Made by a program: the position numbers and the translations under genes. Positions 33,791 through 41,896 of a stretch of 64,000 bases of DNA are shown here, one piece after another. The DNA lies in assembly GCA_000158655.1 (NCBI GenBank), contig EQ973344.1, positions 1,496,488-1,560,487 of the forward strand, written 5' to 3'. The notes below the pieces were generated by a model, which was not told the DNA's origin, made no database searches, and saw nothing but the letters and a program-made list of their open reading frames with translations. The first letter of the stretch is position 1. Every line of letters begins with the position of its first letter. Source of the stretch: [Clostridium] methylpentosum DSM 5476. Its GTDB lineage: Bacteria; Bacillota; Clostridia; Oscillospirales; Ruminococcaceae.

Positions 33791-33922
33791 AAATTATCCC
33801 TCCTTTAAAATTTTACCACTAATCTTTTCGATAATTGAAATATACGAGTTTAAATATCATAATTTTAAAATATCTATTGAAATGACATCTAAGAGGATAA
33901 GTTAGCTAAAGAATGTATAATA

Positions 33923-33958
33923 AAAGCCTTGGATAACTAACCCTCAATCCAAGGCTTT
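33923..33958. terminator. Terminator copy T2 with inverted loop
   Basis: Same 12-bp stem and same left flank (GAATGTATAATAA) as T1 and T3. The loop reads AACTAACCCTCA, which is the reverse complement of the T1/T3 loop apart from one base. Only the loop, not the flank, is inverted. Confidence 0.8.
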
Positions 33959-34335
33959 TATTTATTTGTTTTCTTTTTCGCATATTTTACTTGATTTAAA
34001 GCTAAATTCAACACCTGAATTAAGGATTCGCGATCATTTGTATCTAAAGATTTTACATCTCTTAAAAATTTAGTTATAGGAACTTTACCAGAAGGAAGTA
34101 TTATATGATCTTTCATATCCGACCAACTTGTTTTGACATCAGTTATACCCAAAAGATAATCGCTACTGACATTAAAAAATTTGGCCAGTTTTATCACAAC
34201 ATCCAAATCAGGCAAGTTTACACCTAATTCGTAATTAGAGATGGATGATTGCGTAACATTTACAGCGTCGGCAACGTCTTGCTGATTAAGATCAGCATCA
34301 CTTCGCAAATCTTTTAGTCTTTGACTAATTATCAC
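33958..34335 (-). CDS. XRE-family regulator, paralogue C
   Basis: A 125-residue Cro/CI-type regulator: LRSDADLNQQDVADAVNVTQS then SISNYELGVNLPDLDVVIK and NVSSDYLLGITDVKTSW, with C-terminal LDTNDRESLIQVLNLALNQ. GGAGGGGATATTG precedes the ATG. AT-rich. Its stop codon abuts terminator T2. Confidence 0.85.
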   Translation of the reverse strand: MIISQRLKDLRSDADLNQQDVADAVNVTQSSISNYELGVNLPDLDVVIKLAKFFNVSSDYLLGITDVKTSWSDMKDHIILPSGKVPITKFLRDVKSLDTNDRESLIQVLNLALNQVKYAKKKTNK

Positions 34336-34470
34336 AATATCCCCTCCATTAATTATAGATTATTATAATGTTACCATCTTTTACAAAATAATTTTTCATA
34401 TACTATTATCAATAATAAATACATGATTAAAATATTAGCTATACTGATATATAATAAATAATGTATAATA

Positions 34471-34506
34471 AAAGCCTTGGATTGAGGGTTAGTCATCCAA
34501 GGCTTT
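34471..34506. terminator. Terminator copy T3
   Basis: Stem AAAGCCTTGGAT (34471-34482) and ATCCAAGGCTTT (34495-34506), loop TGAGGGTTAGTC, identical to T1. It overlaps the stop codon of paralogue D. Confidence 0.8.
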
Positions 34507-34885
34507 ATTTCATATGAATTTTAATTTCTTTTTGATATTTAATCTTTTCAGAAAATGACTCTAAGATATAAATTATAGCTTCTTGATCAGAAGTATCTAA
34601 TTCTTTAATCATCTCAATTAATTTTAAAGAAGAATACTTACGTTTGGATAATTGAAATTCACTATTTAACTCATCGTAACTTAGTTTAACCGGAGAATTG
34701 TCAAGTAGATAATCAACACTTACTTTGAAGTAATTAGCCAATTTCACTAATGTATTATAATCAGGATTCTTGCCGTTTTCATATCCTGATATTGTAGAAC
34801 TTGATACATTAATGGCTTTAGCTAGTTCTTTCTGCTTTAATCCATGATATGTTCTTAAATCTTTTAATTTCTTATCAAGTTCCAT
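34505..34885 (-). CDS. XRE-family regulator, paralogue D
   Basis: A 126-residue Cro/CI-type regulator from the ATG at 34885 (AAGAAGGTG upstream); an upstream in-frame ATG at 35005 would add 40 residues unlike the siblings. HTH: LRTYHGLKQKELAKAINVSSS then TISGYENGKNPDYNTLVK and KVSVDYLLDNSPVKLSY. The DNSPxKLS segment pairs it with paralogue A. It is the most upstream of the four. An 11-bp inverted repeat lies 73-102 bp before its start. Confidence 0.85.
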   Translation of the reverse strand: MELDKKLKDLRTYHGLKQKELAKAINVSSSTISGYENGKNPDYNTLVKLANYFKVSVDYLLDNSPVKLSYDELNSEFQLSKRKYSSLKLIEMIKELDTSDQEAIIYILESFSEKIKYQKEIKIHMK

Positions 34886-34957
34886 AATACACCTTCTTTC
34901 GATAGTTAAACCTAATTTTAACATTAATATTTGTTTGTGTGTAAAATAAAACTCCAA

Positions 34958-34987
34958 ACTCGTTTTTTTATTATTGAAAAAACGAGT
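34958..34987. promoter_or_regulatory. Inverted repeat upstream of the XRE cluster (candidate operator)
   Basis: ACTCGTTTTTT (34958-34968) and AAAAAACGAGT (34977-34987), perfect 11-bp arms. A TATAAT on the plus strand lies just beyond it. Binding by one of the four regulators is inference. Confidence 0.4.
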
Positions 34988-35005
34988 ATAGCGTGATATA
35001 ATCAA

Positions 35006-35203
35006 AGCGAAGGGGTTTTTACCGATTAATGGTACAAATTTAATTGCACTAGAATGATATGCTAAATCTATTGGACAACACCCGCAACGGGATACAACAT
35101 TTTTTCTTCCGGTCAGGCTAACAGGACCCGCATTGTGTTGCCGCTGATTTTTTTATCATATCCCGGTGTTTGGATGTTATCCAATGGGCTTATCAATCCA
35201 GCT
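35006..35203. other. Gene-free DNA leading into the hairpin array
   Basis: No supportable gene. Contains a small perfect palindrome TTGGAT-GTT-ATCCAA (35170-35184) and a loose pairing of ACAAC/GTTGT blocks around 35070-35140. Confidence 0.4.
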
Positions 35204-35671
35204 GACAGCGTTTGAGTAAAAGGGAAGATGGATGATTCCCTCAGTTGTGCCGTTCCGTTTAGGACAACGCCTCCACTCAAACGCTGTCCGGTGGGTTGAC
35301 AAGAAGCCATAAAACAGCGTTTGGGTTTGCCAAAGGTGTTCAGCACACCTTCTCCGGCTGGCAGTAGGAAATTGCAAACGACCGAAACAGTTCTAATTTG
35401 GGGAGATCAGCAGAGCGTTCCTATCTACAAGTAACTGCCCAAACGTTGTTCTATGGCTTTTGGATGGGTGTATAAAACAGTATTTGAGAAATCGGGGAAG
35501 GGATAAAAGTCTTTCCGTTTGGGGATGGCGGATCGTACGATTATCCGCTCAAATACTGTTTTATGAATCCATGTCCAACCTATTGTCCAGCGTTTGAACC
35601 TTTTGTTTCCATGTGATTCACCTCATATTGGATCGAAAGCTCTCTGCTCAAACGCTGGACAATAGGCTGGA
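35204..35671. repeat. Array of four long hairpins with a shared stem core
   Basis: Stem 1: GACAGCGTTTGAGT, 35204-35217 with 35275-35288, perfect 14 bp. Stem 2: 35305-35325 with 35438-35458, 19 of 21 matched, core ACAGCGTTTGGG. Stem 3: 35472-35488 with 35548-35564, perfect 17 bp, core ACAGTATTTGAG. Stem 4: 35579-35597 with 35648-35666, perfect 19 bp plus 4 more after a mismatch, core CCAGCGTTTGA. Loops are 50-112 bases, differ in sequence and mostly hold smaller hairpins (for example AAGGTGT-TCAGC-ACACCTT at 35333-35351). Spacers are 9-16 bp. No open frame explains it. Confidence 0.75.
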
Positions 35672-36088
35672 TTCTTCTCAATATAAATGACGAATCAACA
35701 AAACGTATTCTTTCATTGCTACAAGAGTTCCTGCCTTTAGGTGATTAGCGATTTTTTGCGCTTGCTCTGTGTCTGTTGTGAAACATGGCGTTGCATAATT
35801 TTAACAGCTGTATAATGAGAAAGGTGTTGTCAGCTTTTACGCTGTTTTGTCCAGTTGGTGATGTGCCGGCTCAATGAAAAAGCAGATTAACGATCAGAGA
35901 GCAGATGCTATGTATATCAAAAAGGAAAAAGGTGACATCCGCGTATTTTGTACAAGTGTGTTTTTATATTATATTAATAAAATAAGATTACTAGGATTTA
36001 CCGCTGTTCTTTTGTCCTCAGATGTGATAATATATTAGCGTCATAAACGTTACAAAAAAAGTAAATAAAAATAAAAGGAGGAAATGAC
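35672..36088. other. Gene-free AT-rich stretch before the CAP-domain gene
   Basis: No convincing gene. TATAAT-like sequences occur near 35811 and GATAAT near 36026, the latter a possible extended -10 for the next gene. I could not find a clear -35 partner. Confidence 0.4.
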
Positions 36089-36937
36089 GTGAAACGATTT
36101 GCCATTCCTTTGCTTGCAGTTCTTTTGATGACAACGGTAGTTGTTCTCTCTTTAAATAACCAAAGCTCTTATCAATCCGATTTAAACGCCTCATCTGACC
36201 AGATCGCACGCTTGGAGAGGGAAGAAGCTCAGTCCTCCTCTTTAGAGGAGACGTCCAGTTCCGAGCTGTCTGACCAAGAGGCTTCCAGTTCAGAGCAGGT
36301 CTCCACTGCATCGCAAGAGTCTGCTGCTCCATCCCTGGCTGAATCCAGTTCTTCGCAGTCGGTCAGAGAACAGCAGAGCAGTGCAGCACAACAGCCATCA
36401 GAGCAGCAAAAAGTGACCTCATCTTCGTCTGCAAAACCAGAGCAGCGGCCTGCCAAGCCGGCCCCTTCGAGCTCTGCGCCGGTACCCTCTGTACCCTCTG
36501 TACCGTCAGCGCCGGAATCATCCCGCCCGTCCAGCTCAAAACCAGAAGCAGATAGCAACAGTCTTTCTTATGCGCAACGGGTGGTGCAGCTTGTGAATCA
36601 GGAAAGGGAAAAAGCAGGGCTTCAGCCTCTCAGCATCAGCCGTTCCGCCGAAGCGGCGGCCCTCATCCGGTCCAAAGAAATTGAGAACAGTTTCTCCCAC
36701 ACCAGGCCGAACGGGAGCTCTTTTAGCACCGCGCTAAAGGAGCAGGGAGTCTCCTACCGGAGTTCAGGAGAAAACATCGCTTGGGGCCAAAAGACGCCGG
36801 AGCAGGTCATGCAGGGTTGGATGAACAGTCCGGGACACAGGGCCAATATCTTAAATGCGAATTTTACTGCGATCGGAGTAGGCTATTACCGAAACGCAGC
36901 CGGCGTCAATTATTGGACGCAGCTCTTTATTGGATAG
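36089..36937 (+). CDS. Secreted CAP (SCP-like, YkwD-type) domain protein
   Basis: A 282-residue exported protein. An N-terminal signal or anchor (FAIPLLAVLLMTTVVVLSL) is followed by ~125 residues of low-complexity Ser/Glu/Gln/Pro linker with short VPS repeats. The C-terminal CAP domain (~160-282) shows VQLVNQEREKAGLQPL, FSHTRPNGSSF, SSGENIAWG, WMNSPGHRANILN and GVNYWTQLFIG. CAP proteins of this type occur in cell walls and spores; the molecular activity is unsettled. Start is GTG with GGAGG 7 bases upstream; the ATG just before runs into a stop. Confidence 0.88.
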   Translation: MKRFAIPLLAVLLMTTVVVLSLNNQSSYQSDLNASSDQIARLEREEAQSSSLEETSSSELSDQEASSSEQVSTASQESAAPSLAESSSSQSVREQQSSAAQQPSEQQKVTSSSSAKPEQRPAKPAPSSSAPVPSVPSVPSAPESSRPSSSKPEADSNSLSYAQRVVQLVNQEREKAGLQPLSISRSAEAAALIRSKEIENSFSHTRPNGSSFSTALKEQGVSYRSSGENIAWGQKTPEQVMQGWMNSPGHRANILNANFTAIGVGYYRNAAGVNYWTQLFIG

Positions 36938-37181
36938 GTTGGCAGGAAAAGCGTGCTTGATTCATTACGTTGATCTGTCGCTGATTACACCCTTTGAATT
37001 GTGATGCCCACAGTGATGAAAATCATTTTATAGGCTGCCAAAAAAGAGGTGAATCTGTTTTTTGTACAGGCTTTTAAAGTAGATCTACTGGGGTGGAGCG
37101 GCATCGAGACCAAATCGTCTTAAAGGTGACGAAAGCGGTTTCATCGGCTTTTCACTCAGCATAGCGCCCGCAACAAATGGG
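36938..37181. other. Intergenic stretch, nothing recognised
   Basis: About 245 bp without a gene or clear hairpin. A TATAAT at 37182-37187 may be a -10 element, but no good -35 lies 17 bp upstream. Confidence 0.4.
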
Positions 37182-37222
37182 TATAATAAATGAAATCTTG
37201 TTGCGGGAAGGCCGGTGTGAGT

Positions 37223-38554
37223 ATGAAAGAAAGTGGCTGTGACAGGCCAATGTCAGTGTGGATGGATTCCTCCACACTGCCGGGATTTGAAAGCCTTAAA
37301 ACAGACCTCAATACAGAAGTTTTGATTATTGGTGGCGGTATTGCGGGGATCTTGTGCGCATATATGCTCAAACAAGCTGGTGTCGAGTATGTGCTGGTAG
37401 AGGCAGACACAATTTGCAGTGGAATTACCAAGAATACCACTGCGAAGATCACTGTTCAACATGGGCTTGTGTATCACAAGCTTGTCAAACAGTTTGGCAT
37501 GGACAAGGCTGCCCTGTATTTCAGAGCCAATCAGGAGGCGCTCGAAACATACACAGAATTGTGTGCAGGGATTGATTGTGATTTTGAAAGAAAAGATTCG
37601 TTTGTCTATTCGCTGGACAATCCCCGTGCGATCGCCGACGAGCTGGAATGCCTCCAAAAGCTGAACATTCCGGCTGAGTATGTGCAGCAGCTCCCGCTTC
37701 CCCTTCAAATAGAAGGAGCAGTTAAGTTCGCAAGGCAAGCTCAGTTTCATCCGCTCAAATTTATCCGCGAAATCGCCAGGAATTTGAATATTTATGAAAA
37801 TACCATGGTCAAGCGTCTGGAGGGATGCAAAGCACACACAGAACACGGCTCCATCACTGCAAAAAAAGTTGTCGTTGCAACGCATTTCCCTTTCCTCAAT
37901 CAACACGGCAGTTATTTCTTAAAGATGTATCAGCACCGTTCCTATGAAATAGCATTTGAAAATGCTCCTGATTTCGATGGAATGTACGTTGATGAATCAC
38001 AAAAAGGGATGTCGTTTCGGAATTACAACGGTTTGCTGCTGGTCGGTGGCGGAGGCTGCCGCACTGGAAAGGCCGGGGGAAACTGGGCAGAAATTGAGAG
38101 CTTTTCAGCTCGAAATTTCCCCGGAGCAAAAGCGAGGAACCGCTGGTCTACCCAGGACTGCATGACACTCGACAGCGTCCCCTATATTGGAAACTACTCG
38201 AAAAACACCCCGAATCTCTTTGTAGCAACCGGGTTTAACAAATGGGGAATGACTTCATCCATGGTATCCGCCCTGCTGCTCACCGATCTGATTACAGGGA
38301 AGAAAAGCCCTTATGCCTCTGTATTCTCCCCCTCAAGAAGTATCATCAGACCACAGCTCGCGATCAACGCACTGGAAGCCACCAAGAATCTCTTAACCAT
38401 TTCTAGCCCGCGCTGTCCCCATATGGGATGCGCACTGAAATGGAATCAGGCGGAGCATTCCTGGGATTGTCCTTGCCACGGTTCCCGTTTTACAAGGGAC
38501 GGAGATTTAATTGACAATCCGGCAACCGCTGATTTGAAGCGGCGCCGCTCATAG
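37223..38554 (+). CDS. FAD-dependent oxidoreductase with C-terminal Rieske domain
   Basis: A DAO-type flavoprotein (YhfW-like), 443 residues from the ATG at 37223. The FAD fold begins TEVLIIGGGIAGILCAYML (~31-49); ADTICSGITKNTTAKITVQH follows, and VATGFNKWGMTSSM marks the end of the flavin domain. The Rieske [2Fe-2S] ligands are C398/H400 in RCPHMGC and C416/H419 in DCPCHGSRF, 15 residues apart. The tail after IDNPATADL is very short. An upstream ATG at 37190 lies on top of a TATAAT and lacks a ribosome binding site. Substrate unknown. Confidence 0.85.
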   Translation: MKESGCDRPMSVWMDSSTLPGFESLKTDLNTEVLIIGGGIAGILCAYMLKQAGVEYVLVEADTICSGITKNTTAKITVQHGLVYHKLVKQFGMDKAALYFRANQEALETYTELCAGIDCDFERKDSFVYSLDNPRAIADELECLQKLNIPAEYVQQLPLPLQIEGAVKFARQAQFHPLKFIREIARNLNIYENTMVKRLEGCKAHTEHGSITAKKVVVATHFPFLNQHGSYFLKMYQHRSYEIAFENAPDFDGMYVDESQKGMSFRNYNGLLLVGGGGCRTGKAGGNWAEIESFSARNFPGAKARNRWSTQDCMTLDSVPYIGNYSKNTPNLFVATGFNKWGMTSSMVSALLLTDLITGKKSPYASVFSPSRSIIRPQLAINALEATKNLLTISSPRCPHMGCALKWNQAEHSWDCPCHGSRFTRDGDLIDNPATADLKRRRS

Positions 38555-38820
38555 AGACCGCTGTGGCGGTTTGCCGGTTCCGTTTTGCCAACAGCATGCA
38601 GGTGTATTTCTTACCAAAATGAGGAAAACCAAAAATAACGCGATTCATCGCATCGATGTCAAAACTGCGTGATCTTACACTGTTATGATTGAATCGTTTT
38701 TGCAGCCAACTATGAAAAGAGCATCGGCAGCAGGAGAGTGAAAGACATTCCACAGCACTTTTATCGATGAAATTCTGCGGTAATGCTTTTATGCAGTGCT
38801 TCAAAAATCCATAAAAACCG
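38555..38820. other. Intergenic stretch, nothing recognised
   Basis: About 265 bp downstream of the oxidoreductase with no supportable gene. Confidence 0.4.
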
Positions 38821-38865
38821 AAAACCGCGCAGCCACGGAAAATGCCCGTGACTGCGCGGTTTTAT
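38821..38865 (+). terminator. Terminator hairpin
   Basis: AAAACCGCGCAG (38821-38832) pairs with CTGCGCGGTTTT (38852-38863), with an inner CACGG/CCGTG pair. Confidence 0.75.
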
Positions 38866-38881
38866 TGGTGGTATAAAGCAA

Positions 38882-38914
38882 AAAATCCGAACCCGTTTCC
38901 GAGTTCGGATTTTG
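38882..38914 (-). terminator. Terminator of tRNA-Val (CAC)
   Basis: AAAATCCGAAC (38882-38892) and GTTCGGATTTT (38903-38913); read on the minus strand the stem is followed by a T-run, as needed for the tRNA upstream. Confidence 0.7.
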
Positions 38915-38920
38915 CTGCTG

Positions 38921-38997
38921 TGGTGGGGGTAGAGGGGCTCGAACCCGCGACCTCTCGCATGTGAAGCGAACGCTCTAACCAGCTGAGCTATACCCCC
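38921..38997 (-). tRNA. tRNA-Val (CAC)
   Basis: On the minus strand: acceptor GGGGGTA/TACCCCC, anticodon loop TTCACAT giving CAC, T-loop TTCGAGC, discriminator A and encoded CCA. Confidence 0.93.
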
Positions 38998-39010
38998 AAA
39001 TTTCTATAAT

Positions 39011-39040
39011 ATTATAGCACATTCTACCTGACCCTGTCAA
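39011..39040 (-). promoter_or_regulatory. Promoter of tRNA-Val (CAC)
   Basis: Minus strand TTGACA (39040-39035), 18-bp spacer, TATAAT (39016-39011). Confidence 0.75.
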
Positions 39041-39078
39041 GACAAAAATTTCAGGTTATTTTGTTAAATTTTTATCTA

Positions 39079-39108
39079 TTGAACTTTGCCTGCATATTAT
39101 GTTATAAT
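39079..39108 (+). promoter_or_regulatory. Promoter of the AGCS symporter gene
   Basis: TTGAAC (39079-39084), 18-bp spacer, TATAAT (39103-39108). Confidence 0.65.
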
Positions 39109-39143
39109 TTTAGATATATTTTGCTCATAAAGGAAGTGCATCA

Positions 39144-40541
39144 GTGGAACTTATCAATCAAATTATTTCCTCGGTCAATTCATTTTTTTGGGATTTTGCC
39201 CTGCTCATCTTACTCTGTGGAACAGGAGTCTTTTTTACCATTCGATTAAAGTTTGTTCAGATCCGCAAACTAGGCCAGGGTTTTAAGTCGGTTTTCGGCG
39301 GGTTCAGCCTCAAAGGCAAGGCCGCTGGCAAGGACGGAATGTCCTCGTTCCAGTCCCTTGCCACAGCTGTTGCTGCACAGGTTGGCACGGGCAACCTCGC
39401 CGGTGCGGCGACCGCGATTATCTCCGGGGGTCCCGGGGCAATTTTTTGGATGTGGATCAGCGCCTTTTTTGGCATGGCCACCATCTTTGCCGAAGCAGTG
39501 CTCGGTCAGAAGTTTAAAAAGACGGTGAATGGGGAAGTCACAGGCGGTCCAGTCTATTACATTACCTCTGCATTTAAAGGAAAATTCGGCAAAGTGCTCG
39601 CTGGAGTGTTTGCAGTTCTGCTCATTTTTGCCCTGGGTTTTATTGGCAATATGGTGCAGTCGAATTCCATCAGCGACGCATTTTCTACTGCGTTTCACAT
39701 CCCGCCCTATGTGACAGGGATTGTGGTGGCGCTTTTGGTCGGGATCATCTTTTTCGGCGGAGTCAAACGAATTGCAGCAGTCACTGAAAAGATTGTTCCT
39801 GTCATGGCGTTCCTTTATATCATCGGCGCAGTGATTGTGATTGCGTTCAACTACCAGCACATTGGCGGGGCATTCAAAAGCATTTTTGTGTGTGCCTTTG
39901 CCCCTTCGTCAGTATTCGGCGGTGTTGCGGGCGTTACAGTACAAAAAGCAGTGCGTTTTGGCATTGCGCGCGGCTTGTTCTCCAACGAGGCCGGTATGGG
40001 CTCCACACCGCACGCCCATGCGATTGCAAAGGTCAAGCACCCCTGCGAACAGGGTTTTGTCGCAATGATCGGTCTGTTTATTGACACCTTCGTGATCCTT
40101 ACGCTGACTGCTCTGGTGATCCTGACCTCCAACCTGAATCTCGCTGACTATGCTGGCAAAGGGATTGCGCTGACGCAGGATGCGTTTGGAAATCTATTTG
40201 GTCAGGTAGGCTATATGTTTATCGCAGTCTGCTTGCTCTTCTTTGCTTTTTCGACGATTATCGGTTGGTTTTTCTTTGGACAAACCAACATCAAGTATCT
40301 GTTCGGTCAAAAGGGGGTCAAGGTCTATACGCTGCTTGTCATTGTATTTGTCTTTATCGGCTCTACGCTGAAGGTTGACTTGGTGTGGTCGCTGTCCGAC
40401 CTATTCAACGGTATGATGGTCATCCCCAATCTGCTGGCGCTTCTCGCCCTGAGCGGCGTTGTCGCGAAACTCGAAAAATCCTATCTGCCCGGTCCGCCGA
40501 AAGAGAAAAGGAAGGGTAAAAAGAAGGTTTCTTCCAAGTAA
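39144..40541 (+). CDS. Alanine/glycine:cation symporter (AGCS family)
   Basis: A sodium-coupled transporter for alanine or glycine in the cell membrane. The 465-residue protein has about ten or eleven hydrophobic helices and the family signatures ATAVAAQVGTGNLAGAATAI and LFSNEAGMGSTPHAHA. The C-terminus is basic (KEKRKGKKK), as expected on the inside. Start is a GTG with AAAGGAAG upstream. It is transcribed alone from its own promoter. Confidence 0.93.
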   Translation: MELINQIISSVNSFFWDFALLILLCGTGVFFTIRLKFVQIRKLGQGFKSVFGGFSLKGKAAGKDGMSSFQSLATAVAAQVGTGNLAGAATAIISGGPGAIFWMWISAFFGMATIFAEAVLGQKFKKTVNGEVTGGPVYYITSAFKGKFGKVLAGVFAVLLIFALGFIGNMVQSNSISDAFSTAFHIPPYVTGIVVALLVGIIFFGGVKRIAAVTEKIVPVMAFLYIIGAVIVIAFNYQHIGGAFKSIFVCAFAPSSVFGGVAGVTVQKAVRFGIARGLFSNEAGMGSTPHAHAIAKVKHPCEQGFVAMIGLFIDTFVILTLTALVILTSNLNLADYAGKGIALTQDAFGNLFGQVGYMFIAVCLLFFAFSTIIGWFFFGQTNIKYLFGQKGVKVYTLLVIVFVFIGSTLKVDLVWSLSDLFNGMMVIPNLLALLALSGVVAKLEKSYLPGPPKEKRKGKKKVSSK

Positions 40542-40689
40542 CGCGATTGGGCCAACAGTTTTTATGGCGGTCCATTCGGGACTAAAGATCAGTGTTGTCC
40601 CGCTAATATAGAGTGAGGAACCGAGGCTTGAGCTGTTGTGGGTGCAGGGAGGTACCGCACTGCAGTACCCCCTGCGTCGGATTTTGACC
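40542..40689. other. Intergenic stretch after the symporter gene
   Basis: No gene recognised. GGTACCGCACTGCAGTACC (40650-40668) is an imperfect palindrome. Confidence 0.35.
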
Positions 40690-40915
40690 ATCTCTTTCCA
40701 GATGCAATCAAGTTTCTCCTTTCTGAAGGGACTGCGGGCAGCTGAATTTACCAGGGAAGGTTTTGCGACCTGTTTTTCACGGATATCCATATGCCGGTTC
40801 TGAATGGCCATCCTCGATAGAGACTATCTGAGCCCTAGGGAGAAGGAAAGTTGTCTCCATACTCGTTGTAGCGATGACCGCCAATGTGTTTGAGCAAGAT
40901 GTCACGTTTTTTCAA
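40690..40915 (+). pseudogene. Remnant of a response-regulator receiver domain
   Basis: Two recognisable receiver-domain pieces lie in different frames. FTDIHMPVLNG (40776-40808) contains the phospho-acceptor aspartate. VAMTANVFEQDV (~40868-40903) is the switch Thr/Ala and following helix typical of hybrid-kinase receivers. Stops and at least one frameshift separate them, and no kinase or output domain is nearby. It is dead. Confidence 0.6.
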
Positions 40916-40968
40916 CTAGAATATTCAAATAGAATGCGTTTGCAACGTGTTGACTATGGCTAGATAAG

Positions 40969-41001
40969 AAGGCTTTGTGATCTGATCACAAAGCCTTTTT
41001 G
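40969..41001. terminator. Palindromic terminator
   Basis: AAGGCTTTGTGATC (40969-40982) with GATCACAAAGCCTT (40984-40997), then TTT. Confidence 0.7.
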
Positions 41002-41226
41002 TCGCTGGGCTCGTGTCTTTTTGCCCTCATTTGTGGCAATGGTCCGTCTGAAATGAGGAGTTGAGAGTGGTCCGCGCAACAGCCATACTAACCAATATGG
41101 AAAAAAGCAATTGCTTTGTGGAGAATAGGACGAATGGGAGTTTCTCCTCTGCTGTAGAATTTTTGGTGGAATTGTGATAAGATAGAATTGCAGCAATTCT
41201 AGAAATTGATAGGAGGTATGATCCCG
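41002..41226. other. Intergenic stretch before the SRAP gene
   Basis: No gene seen. A TAAGAT-type -10 near 41179 is possible but I could not pair it with a good -35. Confidence 0.35.
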
Positions 41227-41799
41227 ATGTGTGGCAGGTACAATTTTTCGGCGGAGGAAAGCCGGGACATTCAACAGATCATTCACGAAGTACAGCGCAG
41301 GAACATTCCTAGGGCGGATGAAATCAAACTGGGCGAAGTGTTCCCAACTGATCAAGCCGCAATCCTGCTCGCTGCTGATGACAGGCTTGTCCCAGCGGTT
41401 CAAACGTGGGGATTCCCAAGCCCAAAAGGTTCGGGCGTTATCATCAACGCGCGGTCGGAAACCGCACATGAAAAGCAAATGTTCCGAAACAGCTTGGATA
41501 CCAGGCGGTGTATTGTGCCATGCTCAGGGTTTTATGAATGGTCGTCTAAAAAGGAACGGTTTCTCTTTACATCCCAAAACGCCGGCTGCATTTATATGGC
41601 GGGACTGTATGGAATCTTTGAAGGCGAAGCGCGCTATGTGATCCTCACCACACAAGCCAATGAGTCGGTTCAAGACATTCACCACAGGATGCCTATGATT
41701 ATCAGAAAAAAGGAAATCATGAATTGGCTCACAGACAAGGACTCTGCGCGCCGAATGCTGCATTGCCGGATGCCTTTATTCCACAAGTGCGCTATTTGA
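41227..41799 (+). CDS. SRAP-domain protein (YedK/HMCES-like)
   Basis: SOS-response-associated protein that covalently traps abasic sites in single-stranded DNA through its Cys2. The start must be the ATG at 41227, since the mature protein needs Cys at position 2 (MCGRYNF). GGAGG lies 10 bases upstream. Active-site residues are present: NARSETA (Asn, Arg, Glu), PCSGFYEW and the histidine in HHRMPMII. At 190 residues it is shorter than E. coli YedK (222), with the C-terminus ending soon after WLTDKDSARRML, as in some Firmicute members. Confidence 0.9.
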   Translation: MCGRYNFSAEESRDIQQIIHEVQRRNIPRADEIKLGEVFPTDQAAILLAADDRLVPAVQTWGFPSPKGSGVIINARSETAHEKQMFRNSLDTRRCIVPCSGFYEWSSKKERFLFTSQNAGCIYMAGLYGIFEGEARYVILTTQANESVQDIHHRMPMIIRKKEIMNWLTDKDSARRMLHCRMPLFHKCAI

Positions 41800-41827
41800 T
41801 ATTACTGTTCAATTTCTGGGCAATAAA

Positions 41828-41858
41828 AAAGGCCTATCAAATCAAATAGGTCCTGTGA
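41828..41858 (-). terminator. Terminator of the Cys-rich protein gene
   Basis: Minus strand: GGACCTAT...ATAGGCC followed by TTTTTTATT. The stem is AGGCCTAT/ATAGGTCCT with one wobble. Confidence 0.65.
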
Positions 41859-41896
41859 AAAGAATTCTTTACAAGTGCTGCGCTTAGCGCCAACAT

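Noticed and set aside
32691..34506. CRISPR array from the repeated AAAGCCTTGGAT hairpins
   Set aside because: Only three copies hundreds of bases apart, each at the end of a gene; these are terminators.
35113..35377. Minus-strand frames over the first hairpins of the array
   Set aside because: They run through the inverted repeats, lack ribosome binding sites and show no protein-like pattern.
35204..35671. Integron attC array
   Set aside because: Units are only 9-16 bp apart, with no cassettes, no integrase in the window and no clear GTTRRRY/RYYYAAC core boxes.
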